NCBI GenBank assembly: GCA_018669795.1
Contig: JABHSQ010000021.1
Span: forward strand, 1-46,166
From: Flavobacteriaceae bacterium
GTDB lineage: Bacteria; Bacteroidota; Bacteroidia; Flavobacteriales; Flavobacteriaceae
DNA: 46,166 bases
Direction of reading: 5' to 3'
Position numbers and translations under genes: made by a program. Under the pieces are notes generated by a model. The model was given only the letters and a program-made list of their open reading frames with translations. It was not told where the DNA came from and did not search any database. Below, piece by piece: positions 14,967 to 23,392 of this stretch. How positions within the stretch are numbered: position 1 is the stretch's first letter; each line of letters opens with the position of its first letter.

Positions 14967-16626
14967 TCTTTTTCTTTTTTTCTTGAGTAACTTCTAACTC
15001 AATAGAATTGATAATGCGGTCTTTTATAGCTTCTGAAAAACGACCATCGTCTTGATAAACTACCAATACTTCTTGCAGGCCATTTTCTTGAGCAAATAAT
15101 AATAACTCATAAGAACTCTTCTTTTTTAATACTTTGTTTTCTGAAACTTGAACATGAAAATCACCATAAGCTTTAATCCCTTTTATTCCGCTTTCAGTTT
15201 CAAAATCATCTCTTTTTACCACTAAATTTTTAGCACCTGCTTTTTCTAATAATGCAAGCGACATATCCAGTGATGGTTCCAATTCTAATTGTTGTTCTTG
15301 ACTAAATTTTACAGTACTAACTCTTACATAAAGCGGGTCGTTAATACGCCCATAAGTAAAAATACTTTTCCTTTTAATCACCGCACTTTTAGGAACTAAA
15401 GAATCTACAGTTCTTACTAAAACTTTAGGTGTTTCAATAATAATTGAAGGCGATCCATACTCACTCTTTATCCACCTTCCCTCCGAAAAACTTCGTATTT
15501 CATTACCAAGTGTTTTATCCTTTAATTCGTCAAATCCTTTGATACTCCCAAAAATAACAGCAGCAATTATAACGGATGCAAAGGCAACCAAAGCAATTTT
15601 AATTCGTTTTCTTTTTAATTGTTTTTTACGAAGCCTTTCTAAATATAATTGGTTTTTAAGCAACTCTTCTTCCGTAGGTTCTGGAATTATTTCCTTAGTT
15701 TCATTGATAATATCTTCAACAACAGTTCGGTCTAATTTTGCTTGACCTTCTTGTTCTTTCATCTTGGCAAATTTGATTAAATCTGCTCGTTTTAAAATTT
15801 TGTCAATTTTATTGATCGTTTCTGCATCAAAATTAAAACTTCCAGCATCTTTATGTAATATCAATCGTTCGATTAATTCATTACTCGTACTTTCTAAAGC
15901 AGCATCGTCTACTTCTCTTCCAATATATCGTTTTAAAATTTCAGTTAAAGAAGAGTAATACCTTTTAGAATTATCATTTTCCAAAAAATGAGAATGATCC
16001 AATTCTTTTAAAGCCTCTATTGCTTCTTCGTATGGTGGAAGTTGTTTTGCTAATTCTTCTTTTTTTCTTTTTCTTCTTCTGAAGAATAAAAAAGCAACAA
16101 CTCCCATAATTAAAAGTATAGGAATGATCCAATAGAACAGTTTTTCAAAATCGAAACCAGGTGCTTCAACTTCAAAAGCTGGTTTGATGTGAAACATTTT
16201 TTGCTTTGTGGTATCAACTACTACATTGCCCACTTCTACATTAACAGAGTCTGTATTGAATGATTTATTATTAATAACTATTCTTTGAGTTGGAAGCGTA
16301 TAGTTTCCTGAATCAAATTGAGTTAAACCATACTTTTTTATAAGTCTAATTTTATCTTGAAGCCTTGTAGTATCAATATCATAAGACTCAATCACTTCTA
16401 AAGGGTTAAATGATTGTCCTTCGGGAAATAAAACCAAAGCAGTAGAATCTGCCTCCACTTGAATTGAGTATGTAATCTCTTCGCCAACTCTTATTTGTGA
16501 AGTATCGATAGATGAAGAAACTTGAGCTTGAGAAAGGCATCCTATAAAAAATAAAGACAGCATAAAGAGATTCCTAGTTAATGCTAGGAATACTATTTTT
16601 GTTTTATAGGGTCTATTTTCTTTCAT
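14956..16626 (-). CDS. Bat-operon two-TM protein with BatD-like exported domain
   Basis: A 556-residue protein between the DUF58 gene and batA. A signal sequence (about 12-34, ending LSQAQ) is followed by a roughly 125-residue beta-rich exported region ('SIDTSQIRVGEEITYSIQVEAD', like the start of BatD), a membrane segment (about 163-183) with a strongly basic stop (RRRKRKKEE), a helical cytoplasmic region (about 190-335, 'PYEEAIEALKEL...YYSSLTEILKRYI'), a second membrane segment (about 343-363) and a C-terminal domain. It is not one of the named BatA-E proteins. By position it is a regular part of the flavobacterial MoxR-Bat operon, perhaps a partner of the VWA proteins. Function unknown. Confidence 0.75.
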   Translation of the reverse strand: MKENRPYKTKIVFLALTRNLFMLSLFFIGCLSQAQVSSSIDTSQIRVGEEITYSIQVEADSTALVLFPEGQSFNPLEVIESYDIDTTRLQDKIRLIKKYGLTQFDSGNYTLPTQRIVINNKSFNTDSVNVEVGNVVVDTTKQKMFHIKPAFEVEAPGFDFEKLFYWIIPILLIMGVVAFLFFRRRKRKKEELAKQLPPYEEAIEALKELDHSHFLENDNSKRYYSSLTEILKRYIGREVDDAALESTSNELIERLILHKDAGSFNFDAETINKIDKILKRADLIKFAKMKEQEGQAKLDRTVVEDIINETKEIIPEPTEEELLKNQLYLERLRKKQLKRKRIKIALVAFASVIIAAVIFGSIKGFDELKDKTLGNEIRSFSEGRWIKSEYGSPSIIIETPKVLVRTVDSLVPKSAVIKRKSIFTYGRINDPLYVRVSTVKFSQEQQLELEPSLDMSLALLEKAGAKNLVVKRDDFETESGIKGIKAYGDFHVQVSENKVLKKKSSYELLLFAQENGLQEVLVVYQDDGRFSEAIKDRIINSIELEVTQEKKKKNEQ

Positions 16627-16654
16627 CTATATGCGCTGCGTTATTTTCAATTTA

Positions 16655-17518
16655 TTATCGATTTTTAAAATAACCCAGTAACTTCTTTACATAACTTTCA
16701 CCTACGCTACAAGTCAATGCACCTGCTCCACTTTTTTGAAAAGATTCTTTAAAATAAGCAGCTCTTCCTAAATAAGTAGCCTGGTAATGATTTCGAACGC
16801 TTTTAGAGGAAGTATTTACCAATACTAATTCGCCTGTTTCTTGGTCTTCCATTTGGACCATCCCAAGGTTAGGAATTTGTTCTTCATTTTTATCGTAGAC
16901 TCTTATTCCAGTAACATCGTGTTTTCCAGAAACAATTTTTAAAGTTTCTCTATATTGATCTGTAATAAAATCAGAAAGCACAAAAACGATCGCTTTCTTC
17001 TTTATTACTTTCGAAAAATACTTTAAGGCCATAGCAATATCTGTTTCTTTACTATTTGGCTTGTGCTCTATTAGTTCTCTAATAATTCGCAGAACGTGTG
17101 ATTTTCCTTTTTTAGGCGGAATAAACAATTCTATTTCATCTGAAAATAATATCAATCCTATTTTATCATTATTTTGTAATGCAGAAAAAGCTAGTGTGGC
17201 TGCTATTTCTGTAATAATTTCATTTTTAAATTGACCATCAGTTCCAAATAACTCTGAACCGCTAATGTCTACAATTAGCATTAAAGTTAATTCTCGTTCT
17301 TCTTCAAAAACTTTTATATACGGCTCGTTATAACGTGCAGTTACATTCCAGTCGATGGATCGAACATCATCACCAAATTGATATTGACGAACTTCACTAA
17401 ATGTCATCCCTCGTCCTTTAAAAGTACTGTGATACTCGCCACCAAACATATGGTCGCTTAATCGACGTGTCTTGATTTCGATTTTTCGTACTTTTTTAAG
17501 GAGTTCTTTCGTGTCCAA
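16655..17518 (-). CDS. DUF58 (VWA-like) protein
   Basis: This 287-residue soluble protein carries the DUF58 signature 'GRGMTFSEVRQYQFGDDVRSIDWNVTAR' (residues 36-62) and a VWA-like core whose MIDAS is intact (D84-x-S86-x-S88 in LIVDISGSE). DUF58 proteins are standard partners of MoxR AAA+ ATPases. The only start that gives the usual N-terminus (MDTKELLKKVRKIEIKTRRL) is TTG 17518-17516; the first ATG (Met24) would cut off that conserved N-terminal stretch. It follows moxR after an 88-bp spacer with a hairpin and precedes the Bat genes. Confidence 0.9.
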   Translation of the reverse strand: MDTKELLKKVRKIEIKTRRLSDHMFGGEYHSTFKGRGMTFSEVRQYQFGDDVRSIDWNVTARYNEPYIKVFEEERELTLMLIVDISGSELFGTDGQFKNEIITEIAATLAFSALQNNDKIGLILFSDEIELFIPPKKGKSHVLRIIRELIEHKPNSKETDIAMALKYFSKVIKKKAIVFVLSDFITDQYRETLKIVSGKHDVTGIRVYDKNEEQIPNLGMVQMEDQETGELVLVNTSSKSVRNHYQATYLGRAAYFKESFQKSGAGALTCSVGESYVKKLLGYFKNR

Positions 17519-17560
17519 TTGATGTTAATTTGTTGAAATGTTGAATCGTGTAATTGTAGT

Positions 17561-17606
17561 TTGTTTAACTGAATGAACAGTTAAACAATTTAACAGCTAA
17601 ACAATT
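17561..17606. repeat. Hairpin and 16-bp-period direct repeat between moxR and DUF58 gene
   Basis: TTGTTTAACTG (17561-17571) and CAGTTAAACAA (17578-17588) form an 11-bp stem with a 6-nt loop. AACAGTTAAACAATT (17576-17590) recurs with one change at 17592-17606. There is no T-run after the hairpin on the minus strand, so it is more likely an mRNA processing or stability element than a terminator. Confidence 0.5.
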
Positions 17607-18611
17607 CTAAGGCACTTCAATTTCGTTTACAATCTTATTGATAATGTCTTCTGAAGTTACATTTTCGGCTTCAGCCTCATAAGTAATTCCTATACGATGG
17701 CGCAGAACATCATGAACAACCGCTCTAACATCTTCTGGTATCACATAACCTCTGCGCTTGATGAATGCATAACATTTTGAAGCAATTGCTAGGTTAATAC
17801 TTCCCCTTGGAGAAGACCCAAAACTAATTAATGGATTTAAATCTGGTAAATTATAATTCTCTGGTGTACGTGTTGCAAAGATGATATCTAAGATATATTT
17901 TTCAATTTTCTCATCCATATAAACTTCACGAACCGATTGTTGAGCTCTTAAAATCTGTTCTAAAGTAACTACTTGATTTACTTGCTCAAAACTACCTTTT
18001 AAGTTTTGACGAATAATTAATTGTTCTTCTGCTAATTGAGGGTATTTAATTACTGTTTTTAACATGAAACGATCTACTTGAGCTTCTGGTAAAGGATAAG
18101 TTCCTTCTTGCTCAATTGGATTTTGAGTTGCCATCACTAAAAATGGCTTGTCCAATATAAAAGTTTCATCTCCAATGGTCACTTGCTTCTCTTGCATGGC
18201 TTCTAGCAAAGCAGATTGAACTTTAGCTGGGGCACGGTTAATTTCATCTGCTAATACAAAATTGGCAAAAATAGGACCCTTTTTAATGCTAAAATTATTG
18301 TCCTTCATATTATAAATCATGGTACCAACAACATCGGCAGGCAATAAATCTGGAGTAAATTGAATTCTACTAAAATCTCCATGTACCGCTTTTGCCAGAG
18401 TATTAATTGCTAGTGTTTTTGCCAATCCTGGCACACCTTCAAGTAATATATGACCTCCTCCTAACAATCCAATGAGTAAACGTTCGATCATGTGTTTTTG
18501 ACCCACAATTACTTTATTCATTTCCATGGAAAGAATATCAATAAATGCTGATTCTTTCTCTATTTTTTCGTTTAAAGCTCCTATATCGAGAGTTGTATTT
18601 GTCTGTTCCAT
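17607..18611 (-). CDS. moxR: MoxR-family AAA+ ATPase
   Basis: The first gene of the Bat operon, a 334-residue AAA+ ATPase of the MoxR family. Walker A is GVPGLAKT (residues 59-66), Walker B is FVLADEINRA (Asp122, Glu123), sensor 1 lies in 'LVMATQNPIEQEGTYPLPEAQVDRFM' and a typical lid domain follows (about 230-330). MoxR ATPases work as chaperone-like factors together with VWA proteins, here DUF58, BatA and BatB. The upstream region carries an 18-bp direct repeat (18626-18678) that may be a regulatory site. Confidence 0.95.
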   Translation of the reverse strand: MEQTNTTLDIGALNEKIEKESAFIDILSMEMNKVIVGQKHMIERLLIGLLGGGHILLEGVPGLAKTLAINTLAKAVHGDFSRIQFTPDLLPADVVGTMIYNMKDNNFSIKKGPIFANFVLADEINRAPAKVQSALLEAMQEKQVTIGDETFILDKPFLVMATQNPIEQEGTYPLPEAQVDRFMLKTVIKYPQLAEEQLIIRQNLKGSFEQVNQVVTLEQILRAQQSVREVYMDEKIEKYILDIIFATRTPENYNLPDLNPLISFGSSPRGSINLAIASKCYAFIKRRGYVIPEDVRAVVHDVLRHRIGITYEAEAENVTSEDIINKIVNEIEVP

Positions 18612-18625
18612 ATTCTTATTTTAAT

Positions 18626-18678
18626 AAAAAATAACTTTTAAATTAAGGATTGCTAAATTGAAAAAATAACTTTTAAAT
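18626..18678. repeat. 18-bp direct repeat upstream of moxR
   Basis: AAAAAATAACTTTTAAAT occurs at 18626-18643 and, identically, at 18661-18678, a 35-bp period, starting 15 bp upstream of the moxR ATG. The rest of the 182-bp divergent region (18612-18793) is AT-rich with no full promoter match. The repeat may bind a regulator of the operon or be a small tandem duplication. Confidence 0.5.
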
Positions 18679-18793
18679 CCTTGTTAATAATTGGTTAAAA
18701 ATTAGACAAAAAAATTAATGCGTTTAAATAAGTGCTTTTCTAATCGAAATAACTTAATTTAATTGGCAAAAAAAGATCCTTTTTGAAAACTTT

Positions 18794-19555
18794 ATGATTA
18801 TGAAAAACAAAATAGCGCTGATAACAGGTGCATCATCGGGAATTGGGAAAGCAACAGCAAAAATATTTGCGAAAAATGGAATTGATTTAATCCTTTGTGG
18901 AAGAAGACAAAACCGGTTGGATGAATTAGAAAAAGAATTGAATTCCTTTTGTAAAATTCACACTTTAAATTTTGATGTCCGTGATAAAGAAACAGTTTTT
19001 ACAAAAATTAATGAACTTCCCGAGGCTTTTTCAGAAATAACTTTTTTAATAAATAATGCTGGGAATGCTCATGGGTTGGATTTTTTTCAAGATGGAAAAA
19101 TTGAAGATTGGGAAGCTATGATTGATATTAATGTAAAGGGATTACTTTATGTTAGTAAAGCGGTACTGCCAAAAATGTTAGCAAAAGAAAAAGGGCACAT
19201 CATCAATATTGGATCTACTGCTGGAAAAGAAGTATATCCAAAAGGGAATGTATATTGCGCTAGTAAATATGCCGTTGATGCTATTAATCAAGGAATGAGA
19301 ATTGATTTAAATGGGAAAGGAATAAAAGTAGGAGCCATCAATCCGGGAATGGTAGCCACTGAATTTAGTGAGGTTCGGTTTAAAGGTAATGTCGAAAAGG
19401 CTTCTAAAGTATACCAGGGGTTTACTCCTTTACAAGCTAATGATATTGCAGAGATTATTTGGTTTACAGTCACCCGACCTGCTCATGTAAATATTGCAGA
19501 TTTAACAGTGATGGCATTAGATCAAGCTTCAAGTACCGTCGTAAATAAGAAATAA
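18794..19555 (+). CDS. Short-chain dehydrogenase/reductase
   Basis: A 253-residue classical SDR. The cofactor loop is TGASSGIGK (glycine motif at about 11-19), followed by CGRRQNR, which favours NADPH, 'LNFDVRD', 'NNAGNAHG' and the catalytic Ser141-Tyr154-Lys158 (GSTAGKEVYPKGNVYCASK). It is closest in style to the YdfG/serine 3-dehydrogenase group that oxidises 3-hydroxy amino acids. ATG 18800 is an alternative start. Only four bases separate it from the next gene, so the two are probably cotranscribed. Confidence 0.9.
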   Translation: MIMKNKIALITGASSGIGKATAKIFAKNGIDLILCGRRQNRLDELEKELNSFCKIHTLNFDVRDKETVFTKINELPEAFSEITFLINNAGNAHGLDFFQDGKIEDWEAMIDINVKGLLYVSKAVLPKMLAKEKGHIINIGSTAGKEVYPKGNVYCASKYAVDAINQGMRIDLNGKGIKVGAINPGMVATEFSEVRFKGNVEKASKVYQGFTPLQANDIAEIIWFTVTRPAHVNIADLTVMALDQASSTVVNKK

Positions 19556-19559
19556 AACC

Positions 19560-20696
19560 TTGATTAATAAACGTCTTTTAATTAAAAACTTACTCGCTCA
19601 TAATGATGAGAGTAGTTTTTATGATAAAAAACGAAAAATTGAATTAGGCACCAAAGAAGGGAAGGCAAAATTTCTAAAACACGTTTGTGCGCTTAGTAAT
19701 AGCAACCCAAAAAATAATAGTTATATTGTTATTGGAGTAGAAGATGAAACCAATGCCATTAATGGAGTCGATTTTTTTGATGATAGTAAAATTCAAAACC
19801 TCATCAATGCATACTTAACAAATCCTCCTCTAATTATGTATGAAAATGTAGCTTTTCCTCATTTACCAGACCATAAAGTGGTGGGACTGGTCTCGATTCG
19901 ACCTACCGAAGAAATCACTTCCTTGCGTAAAAATATATGGAAATATTGGGGAGGTTCTATTTTTATGAGGGATGGAAGCATCTCCATGCCTAAAGATTTT
20001 GACATTGTCATTAAAGATGTTAATTCTGAAATTGTAAAATCTATAGAAAACAAAGCCAAAAACAACATACAACATACACTGGATGGAGTCATCGAGTTTA
20101 TTAATGAAAAACACAAAGATTTACCGTCATTTTATCATGTTTTTAAAGAACAATTTGTGGTTTGTTGGGCTGGAACTATTAAAAAAGTAAAAGATGAATC
20201 GTATTATTCTAGGGTAGATATTGAACTTATAAATGAACAAGTTCGTTTGTTTTATTCAAATTTAGATGAAGTAAGTATTAGCTATAATGAGCATGAATTT
20301 AGAATTATAGAATATGTTCATTTAGGCTTGAATAATCGCTACAAATATTATCCTTTAGAGGAAGTTATTATCACTTTTAATGAAAACGGATCGTACCAAA
20401 TGGATACGGTTTTAATCTTTAATCCACCACAATTTAACAAACGTACCTTATATCATATTTACAATGCAAATAATGCCATTATAGAAAAATTGAAAAAAGA
20501 AATCCCTTTAAACGGTTCTGAACAGAAAGATTTAAAAAACCTTCCCGCAACTTATCTTGTTTGTTTTTTAAATGATTTTACAGAAGCAAAAAACAAACTA
20601 TATGAAGCAAAGCCATTTTTAAAAAATCAAGAGGATGCTGTCTATGCTTCTTATAAAGAAACAGTTCGAATTTTACGTAAAATGAAGTATAGTTAA
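19560..20696 (+). CDS. AlbA_2 (Schlafen-type) domain protein
   Basis: A 378-residue protein whose first part (about 20-140) looks like the AlbA_2 putative nucleic-acid-binding domain: 'IELGTKEGKAKFLKHVCALSNS', then 'NNSYIVIGVEDETNAINGVDFFDDSKIQNLI' and a 'VVGLVSIRPTEE' strand. The rest (about 160-378) has no domain that I recognise. The only usable start is TTG 19560: no ATG occurs until deep in the protein and the frame is closed at 19542-19544. It follows the SDR gene after four bases. Proteins with this domain range from transcription regulators to defence components; nothing here decides which. Confidence 0.75.
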   Translation: MINKRLLIKNLLAHNDESSFYDKKRKIELGTKEGKAKFLKHVCALSNSNPKNNSYIVIGVEDETNAINGVDFFDDSKIQNLINAYLTNPPLIMYENVAFPHLPDHKVVGLVSIRPTEEITSLRKNIWKYWGGSIFMRDGSISMPKDFDIVIKDVNSEIVKSIENKAKNNIQHTLDGVIEFINEKHKDLPSFYHVFKEQFVVCWAGTIKKVKDESYYSRVDIELINEQVRLFYSNLDEVSISYNEHEFRIIEYVHLGLNNRYKYYPLEEVIITFNENGSYQMDTVLIFNPPQFNKRTLYHIYNANNAIIEKLKKEIPLNGSEQKDLKNLPATYLVCFLNDFTEAKNKLYEAKPFLKNQEDAVYASYKETVRILRKMKYS

Positions 20697-20820
20697 TTAA
20701 GTTTTTTAAACTAACCACTTCCTATCTTCTCTAACTGTAACAACCTATTTATTATCAAGACTAAATAATGATCAATAAAAAAGCATATTGATTTATTAGT
20801 GAAAATAGAACACTAATTAA

Positions 20821-20852
20821 AAAACCCTGCTAATTAATATTAGCAGGGTTTT
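20821..20852. terminator. Bidirectional terminator
   Basis: AAAACCCTGCTAAT (20821-20834) and ATTAGCAGGGTTTT (20839-20852) make a perfect 14-bp stem with a 4-nt loop. Flanking A and T tracts allow it to work in both directions for the converging genes at 20696 and 20871. Confidence 0.9.
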
Positions 20853-20870
20853 GTTTTTATAAAAAAATTA

Positions 20871-22424
20871 TTACAAATCGAATTTAATTCCTTGAGCTAA
20901 AGGTAATTCATCTGAGTAATTTACCGTATTGGTTTGTCTTCTCATATATACTTTCCAAGCATCCGATCCAGACTCACGCCCACCACCAGTTTCTTTTTCA
21001 CCTCCAAAAGCACCACCAATCTCAGCACCAGAAGTACCAATATTTACATTAGCAATACCACAATCAGATCCAGAAAAACTTAAAAACTTCTCCGCTTCTT
21101 TCATTTCATTAGTCATAATTGCAGAAGACAATCCTTGAGCAACTCCATTTTGCATATCGATTGCGTTTTCAACATCTCCGCTATATTTCATTAAGTATAA
21201 AATAGGAGCAAATGTTTCATGTTGTACAATTTCAAAATGGTTTTCAGCTTCAATAATAGCTGGTTTTACGTAACAACCACTTTCAAATCCTTCACCATCT
21301 AAAACGCCACCTTCTACTAAAACAGTTCCACCTTCAGCCTTCGCTTTTTCAATAGCAGCCAAATAAGCATTCACCGCGTCTTTATCAATTAATGGCCCCA
21401 TATGTTTGGTTTCATCTAATGGATTTCCGATAACAATTTGTCCATAAGCACCCACAATTGCATCTCTTACTTTATTATAAACCGATTCGTGAATGATCAA
21501 TCTTCTGGTAGAGGTACAACGTTGTCCCGCAGTACCAACAGCACCAAATACAGCACCAGGCACCACAACTTTTAAGTCGGCAGTAGGAGTAATAATAATA
21601 GCATTATTGCCACCTAATTCTAATAATGATTTCCCGAAACGTTCTGCAACAGTAGCACCAACAATTCTTCCCATTCTTGTAGATCCTGTAGCGGATACCA
21701 AGGGAACTCTATGGTCAGTGGTCATCATTTCACCAACTTTATAATCTCCGTTGATGATACTAGAAATTCCTTCTGGTAAGTTATTTTCTTTTAAAACAGC
21801 TGCAATGATATTTTGACAAGCAACAGAGCATAAAGGTGCTTTTTCAGAACCTTTCCAAACACATACATCACCACAAATCCAGGCCAGCGCAGTATTCCAA
21901 GCCCAAACAGCAACAGGAAAGTTAAATGCTGAAATGATACCAACAATTCCAATTGGATGCCATTGCTCACGCATAACGTGACCTGGGCGTTCCGATGGGA
22001 TTGTTTGTCCGTTTAATTGTCTAGAAAGACCCACTGCAAAGTCACAGATATCAATCATTTCTTGAACCTCACCATAACCTTCTTGTAATGATTTTCCCAT
22101 TTCGTAGGAAACCAATTGACCTAACGGTTCTTTTAATTCTCTTAATTTATTTCCAAACTGACGTACAATTTCTCCTCTTTGAGGTGCTGGAACTTTTCTC
22201 CACTCTTTATAAGTGGTTTGGGCAGTTTTGATAACTTTTTCGTAATCTTCGCGAGATGTAGTTGTAACCTTACCTATTAATTTTCCATCAACAGGTGAAT
22301 GCGATGAAATCATTTCACCTTCCGAAAACCAGTTACTTCCAGTTGAAGTTCCTTTATTTATTTCGTTAACTCCTAATTTTTCTAATGCATTTTCAATTCC
22401 AAATGCGTTTGCAATGGTAGCCAT
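20871..22424 (-). CDS. Aldehyde dehydrogenase, ALDH7/antiquitin type
   Basis: A 517-residue NAD(P)-dependent aldehyde dehydrogenase. It has 'AFNFPVAVWAWNTALAWICGD' with Asn168, the cofactor segment 'VSATGSTRMGRIVG', Glu269 in LLELGGNN, and the catalytic Cys303 in GTAGQRCTS. The sequence follows the ALDH7 (antiquitin, L-piperidine-6-carboxylate/alpha-aminoadipic semialdehyde dehydrogenase) pattern, which points to lysine catabolism. The neighbouring 3-hydroxyanthranilate dioxygenase could instead suggest the 2-aminomuconate semialdehyde step, but that enzyme is usually from another ALDH branch. The start is ATG; the upstream 134-bp gap holds TACCTTTA (22466-22459), a near -7 box. Confidence 0.88.
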   Translation of the reverse strand: MATIANAFGIENALEKLGVNEINKGTSTGSNWFSEGEMISSHSPVDGKLIGKVTTTSREDYEKVIKTAQTTYKEWRKVPAPQRGEIVRQFGNKLRELKEPLGQLVSYEMGKSLQEGYGEVQEMIDICDFAVGLSRQLNGQTIPSERPGHVMREQWHPIGIVGIISAFNFPVAVWAWNTALAWICGDVCVWKGSEKAPLCSVACQNIIAAVLKENNLPEGISSIINGDYKVGEMMTTDHRVPLVSATGSTRMGRIVGATVAERFGKSLLELGGNNAIIITPTADLKVVVPGAVFGAVGTAGQRCTSTRRLIIHESVYNKVRDAIVGAYGQIVIGNPLDETKHMGPLIDKDAVNAYLAAIEKAKAEGGTVLVEGGVLDGEGFESGCYVKPAIIEAENHFEIVQHETFAPILYLMKYSGDVENAIDMQNGVAQGLSSAIMTNEMKEAEKFLSFSGSDCGIANVNIGTSGAEIGGAFGGEKETGGGRESGSDAWKVYMRRQTNTVNYSDELPLAQGIKFDL

Positions 22425-22558
22425 ATTTTTTGTTTTTTGTTGTTCTAAATTTAGTCTGTAAAGGTACGTATTCCTTATAAGATTTTAAAGAATATTGGGA
22501 AATGAAAAAAATGGTTAGCTTCTTTTACTTTTTGATTGTGATACTAGAGTTGTTTGAA

Positions 22559-23095
22559 TTAATCACTAATAAAACGATCATCTTTATCCATTACGGTACT
22601 ACAATTATTACAGGTTCGCAATGCTTCTGAAGCATAAAATTCTTTGAAATGGGGTTGAAAGTCTTTTTCTACATCCTGTAGTTCAAAATAAACTTCATAA
22701 AGTTTATGGTTGCAATCATCACAAAACCACATTAAACCATCCTTAAGGTTTTTTCCTTTTCGAACGCGTTCTACCACTAAACCGATAGAACCTTCCCCTC
22801 TTACAGGAGAATGTGGTGTATTTGCTGGAAGTAAAAACATATCACCAGGTCCAAGTTTCATTTCTCGCTTTTGGCCGTCTTCTTGAATATTAACTTGAAT
22901 ATTGCCTTCTAATTGATAAAACAATTCTTCAGTTTCATTAAAATGATAATCCTTTCTTGCATTAGGTCCTGCAACAATCATCACTATATAATCCTTAGAT
23001 GCAACATATAGATTTTTATTGGCAACAGGAGGTTTTAGCAAATCTCTATTATCTTCTATCCACTTATTTAAATTAAAAGGTTTTGCGATATCCAT
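22559..23095 (-). CDS. nbaC: 3-hydroxyanthranilate 3,4-dioxygenase
   Basis: The 178-residue enzyme opens the ring of 3-hydroxyanthranilate with O2, giving the precursor of quinolinate in the kynurenine route to NAD. All residues known from the bacterial enzyme are present, with the same numbering: Fe ligands His51, Glu57 and His95, and substrate residues Arg47, Arg99 and Glu110. The C-terminus carries the rubredoxin-like metal site of the bacterial form (Cys125, Cys128, Cys162, Cys165). No other kynurenine gene lies in the window. A perfect 11-bp inverted repeat directly upstream (23098-23131) may control it. Confidence 0.95.
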   Translation of the reverse strand: MDIAKPFNLNKWIEDNRDLLKPPVANKNLYVASKDYIVMIVAGPNARKDYHFNETEELFYQLEGNIQVNIQEDGQKREMKLGPGDMFLLPANTPHSPVRGEGSIGLVVERVRKGKNLKDGLMWFCDDCNHKLYEVYFELQDVEKDFQPHFKEFYASEALRTCNNCSTVMDKDDRFISD

Positions 23096-23097
23096 AG

Positions 23098-23131
23098 ACG
23101 TATTTTTATCTTAGTTTAGGTAAAAATACGT
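23098..23131. promoter_or_regulatory. Inverted repeat at the 3-hydroxyanthranilate dioxygenase start
   Basis: ACGTATTTTTA (23098-23108) and TAAAAATACGT (23121-23131) are perfect 11-bp arms around 12 bp, beginning three bases upstream of the ATG. The position fits an operator over the promoter or a hairpin in the leader. It is unlike the terminators of the window, with no T-run after it. Confidence 0.5.
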
Positions 23132-23245
23132 TAAATGGTTGAATTGAAAAAGTAATTTTATTTGCTATAGAAAAGTTGAATAAGTAAGAACCGTTTTAAT
23201 TTCTAATAAAACGATAATACGTAGGTTGGTTTTCATAATTCGGGG

Positions 23246-23268
23246 GCATCAAGCTTTAGCCTTGATGC
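23246..23268. repeat. 8-bp stem palindrome in intergenic region
   Basis: GCATCAAG-(7 nt)-CTTGATGC forms a GC-richer hairpin in an otherwise AT-rich 297-bp region (23096-23392) between divergent genes, bordered by GGG and an A8 tract. It resembles dispersed intergenic palindromes; no second copy occurs in the window. The remainder of the region holds the operator-like repeat at 23098-23131 and the promoter at 23339-23369. Confidence 0.4.
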
Positions 23269-23338
23269 GGGCAAAAAAAAACATTAAATGCATTTTATGC
23301 TTTTTAATTATTTTTACATATTTTACTTTTTACGATCC

Positions 23339-23369
23339 TTGTAGTAGCAATGGTTTTAGCTTATCTTAG
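23339..23369 (+). promoter_or_regulatory. Candidate promoter of the isoaspartyl peptidase/glycosidase operon
   Basis: TTG (23339-23341), 20 bp, then TATCTTAG (23362-23369), one mismatch from the TAnnTTTG -7 box, 23 nt before the ATG at 23393. Spacing is right for a flavobacterial promoter. Confidence 0.35.
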
Positions 23370-23392
23370 CTTTTTTTATAAAACATTTTCTG

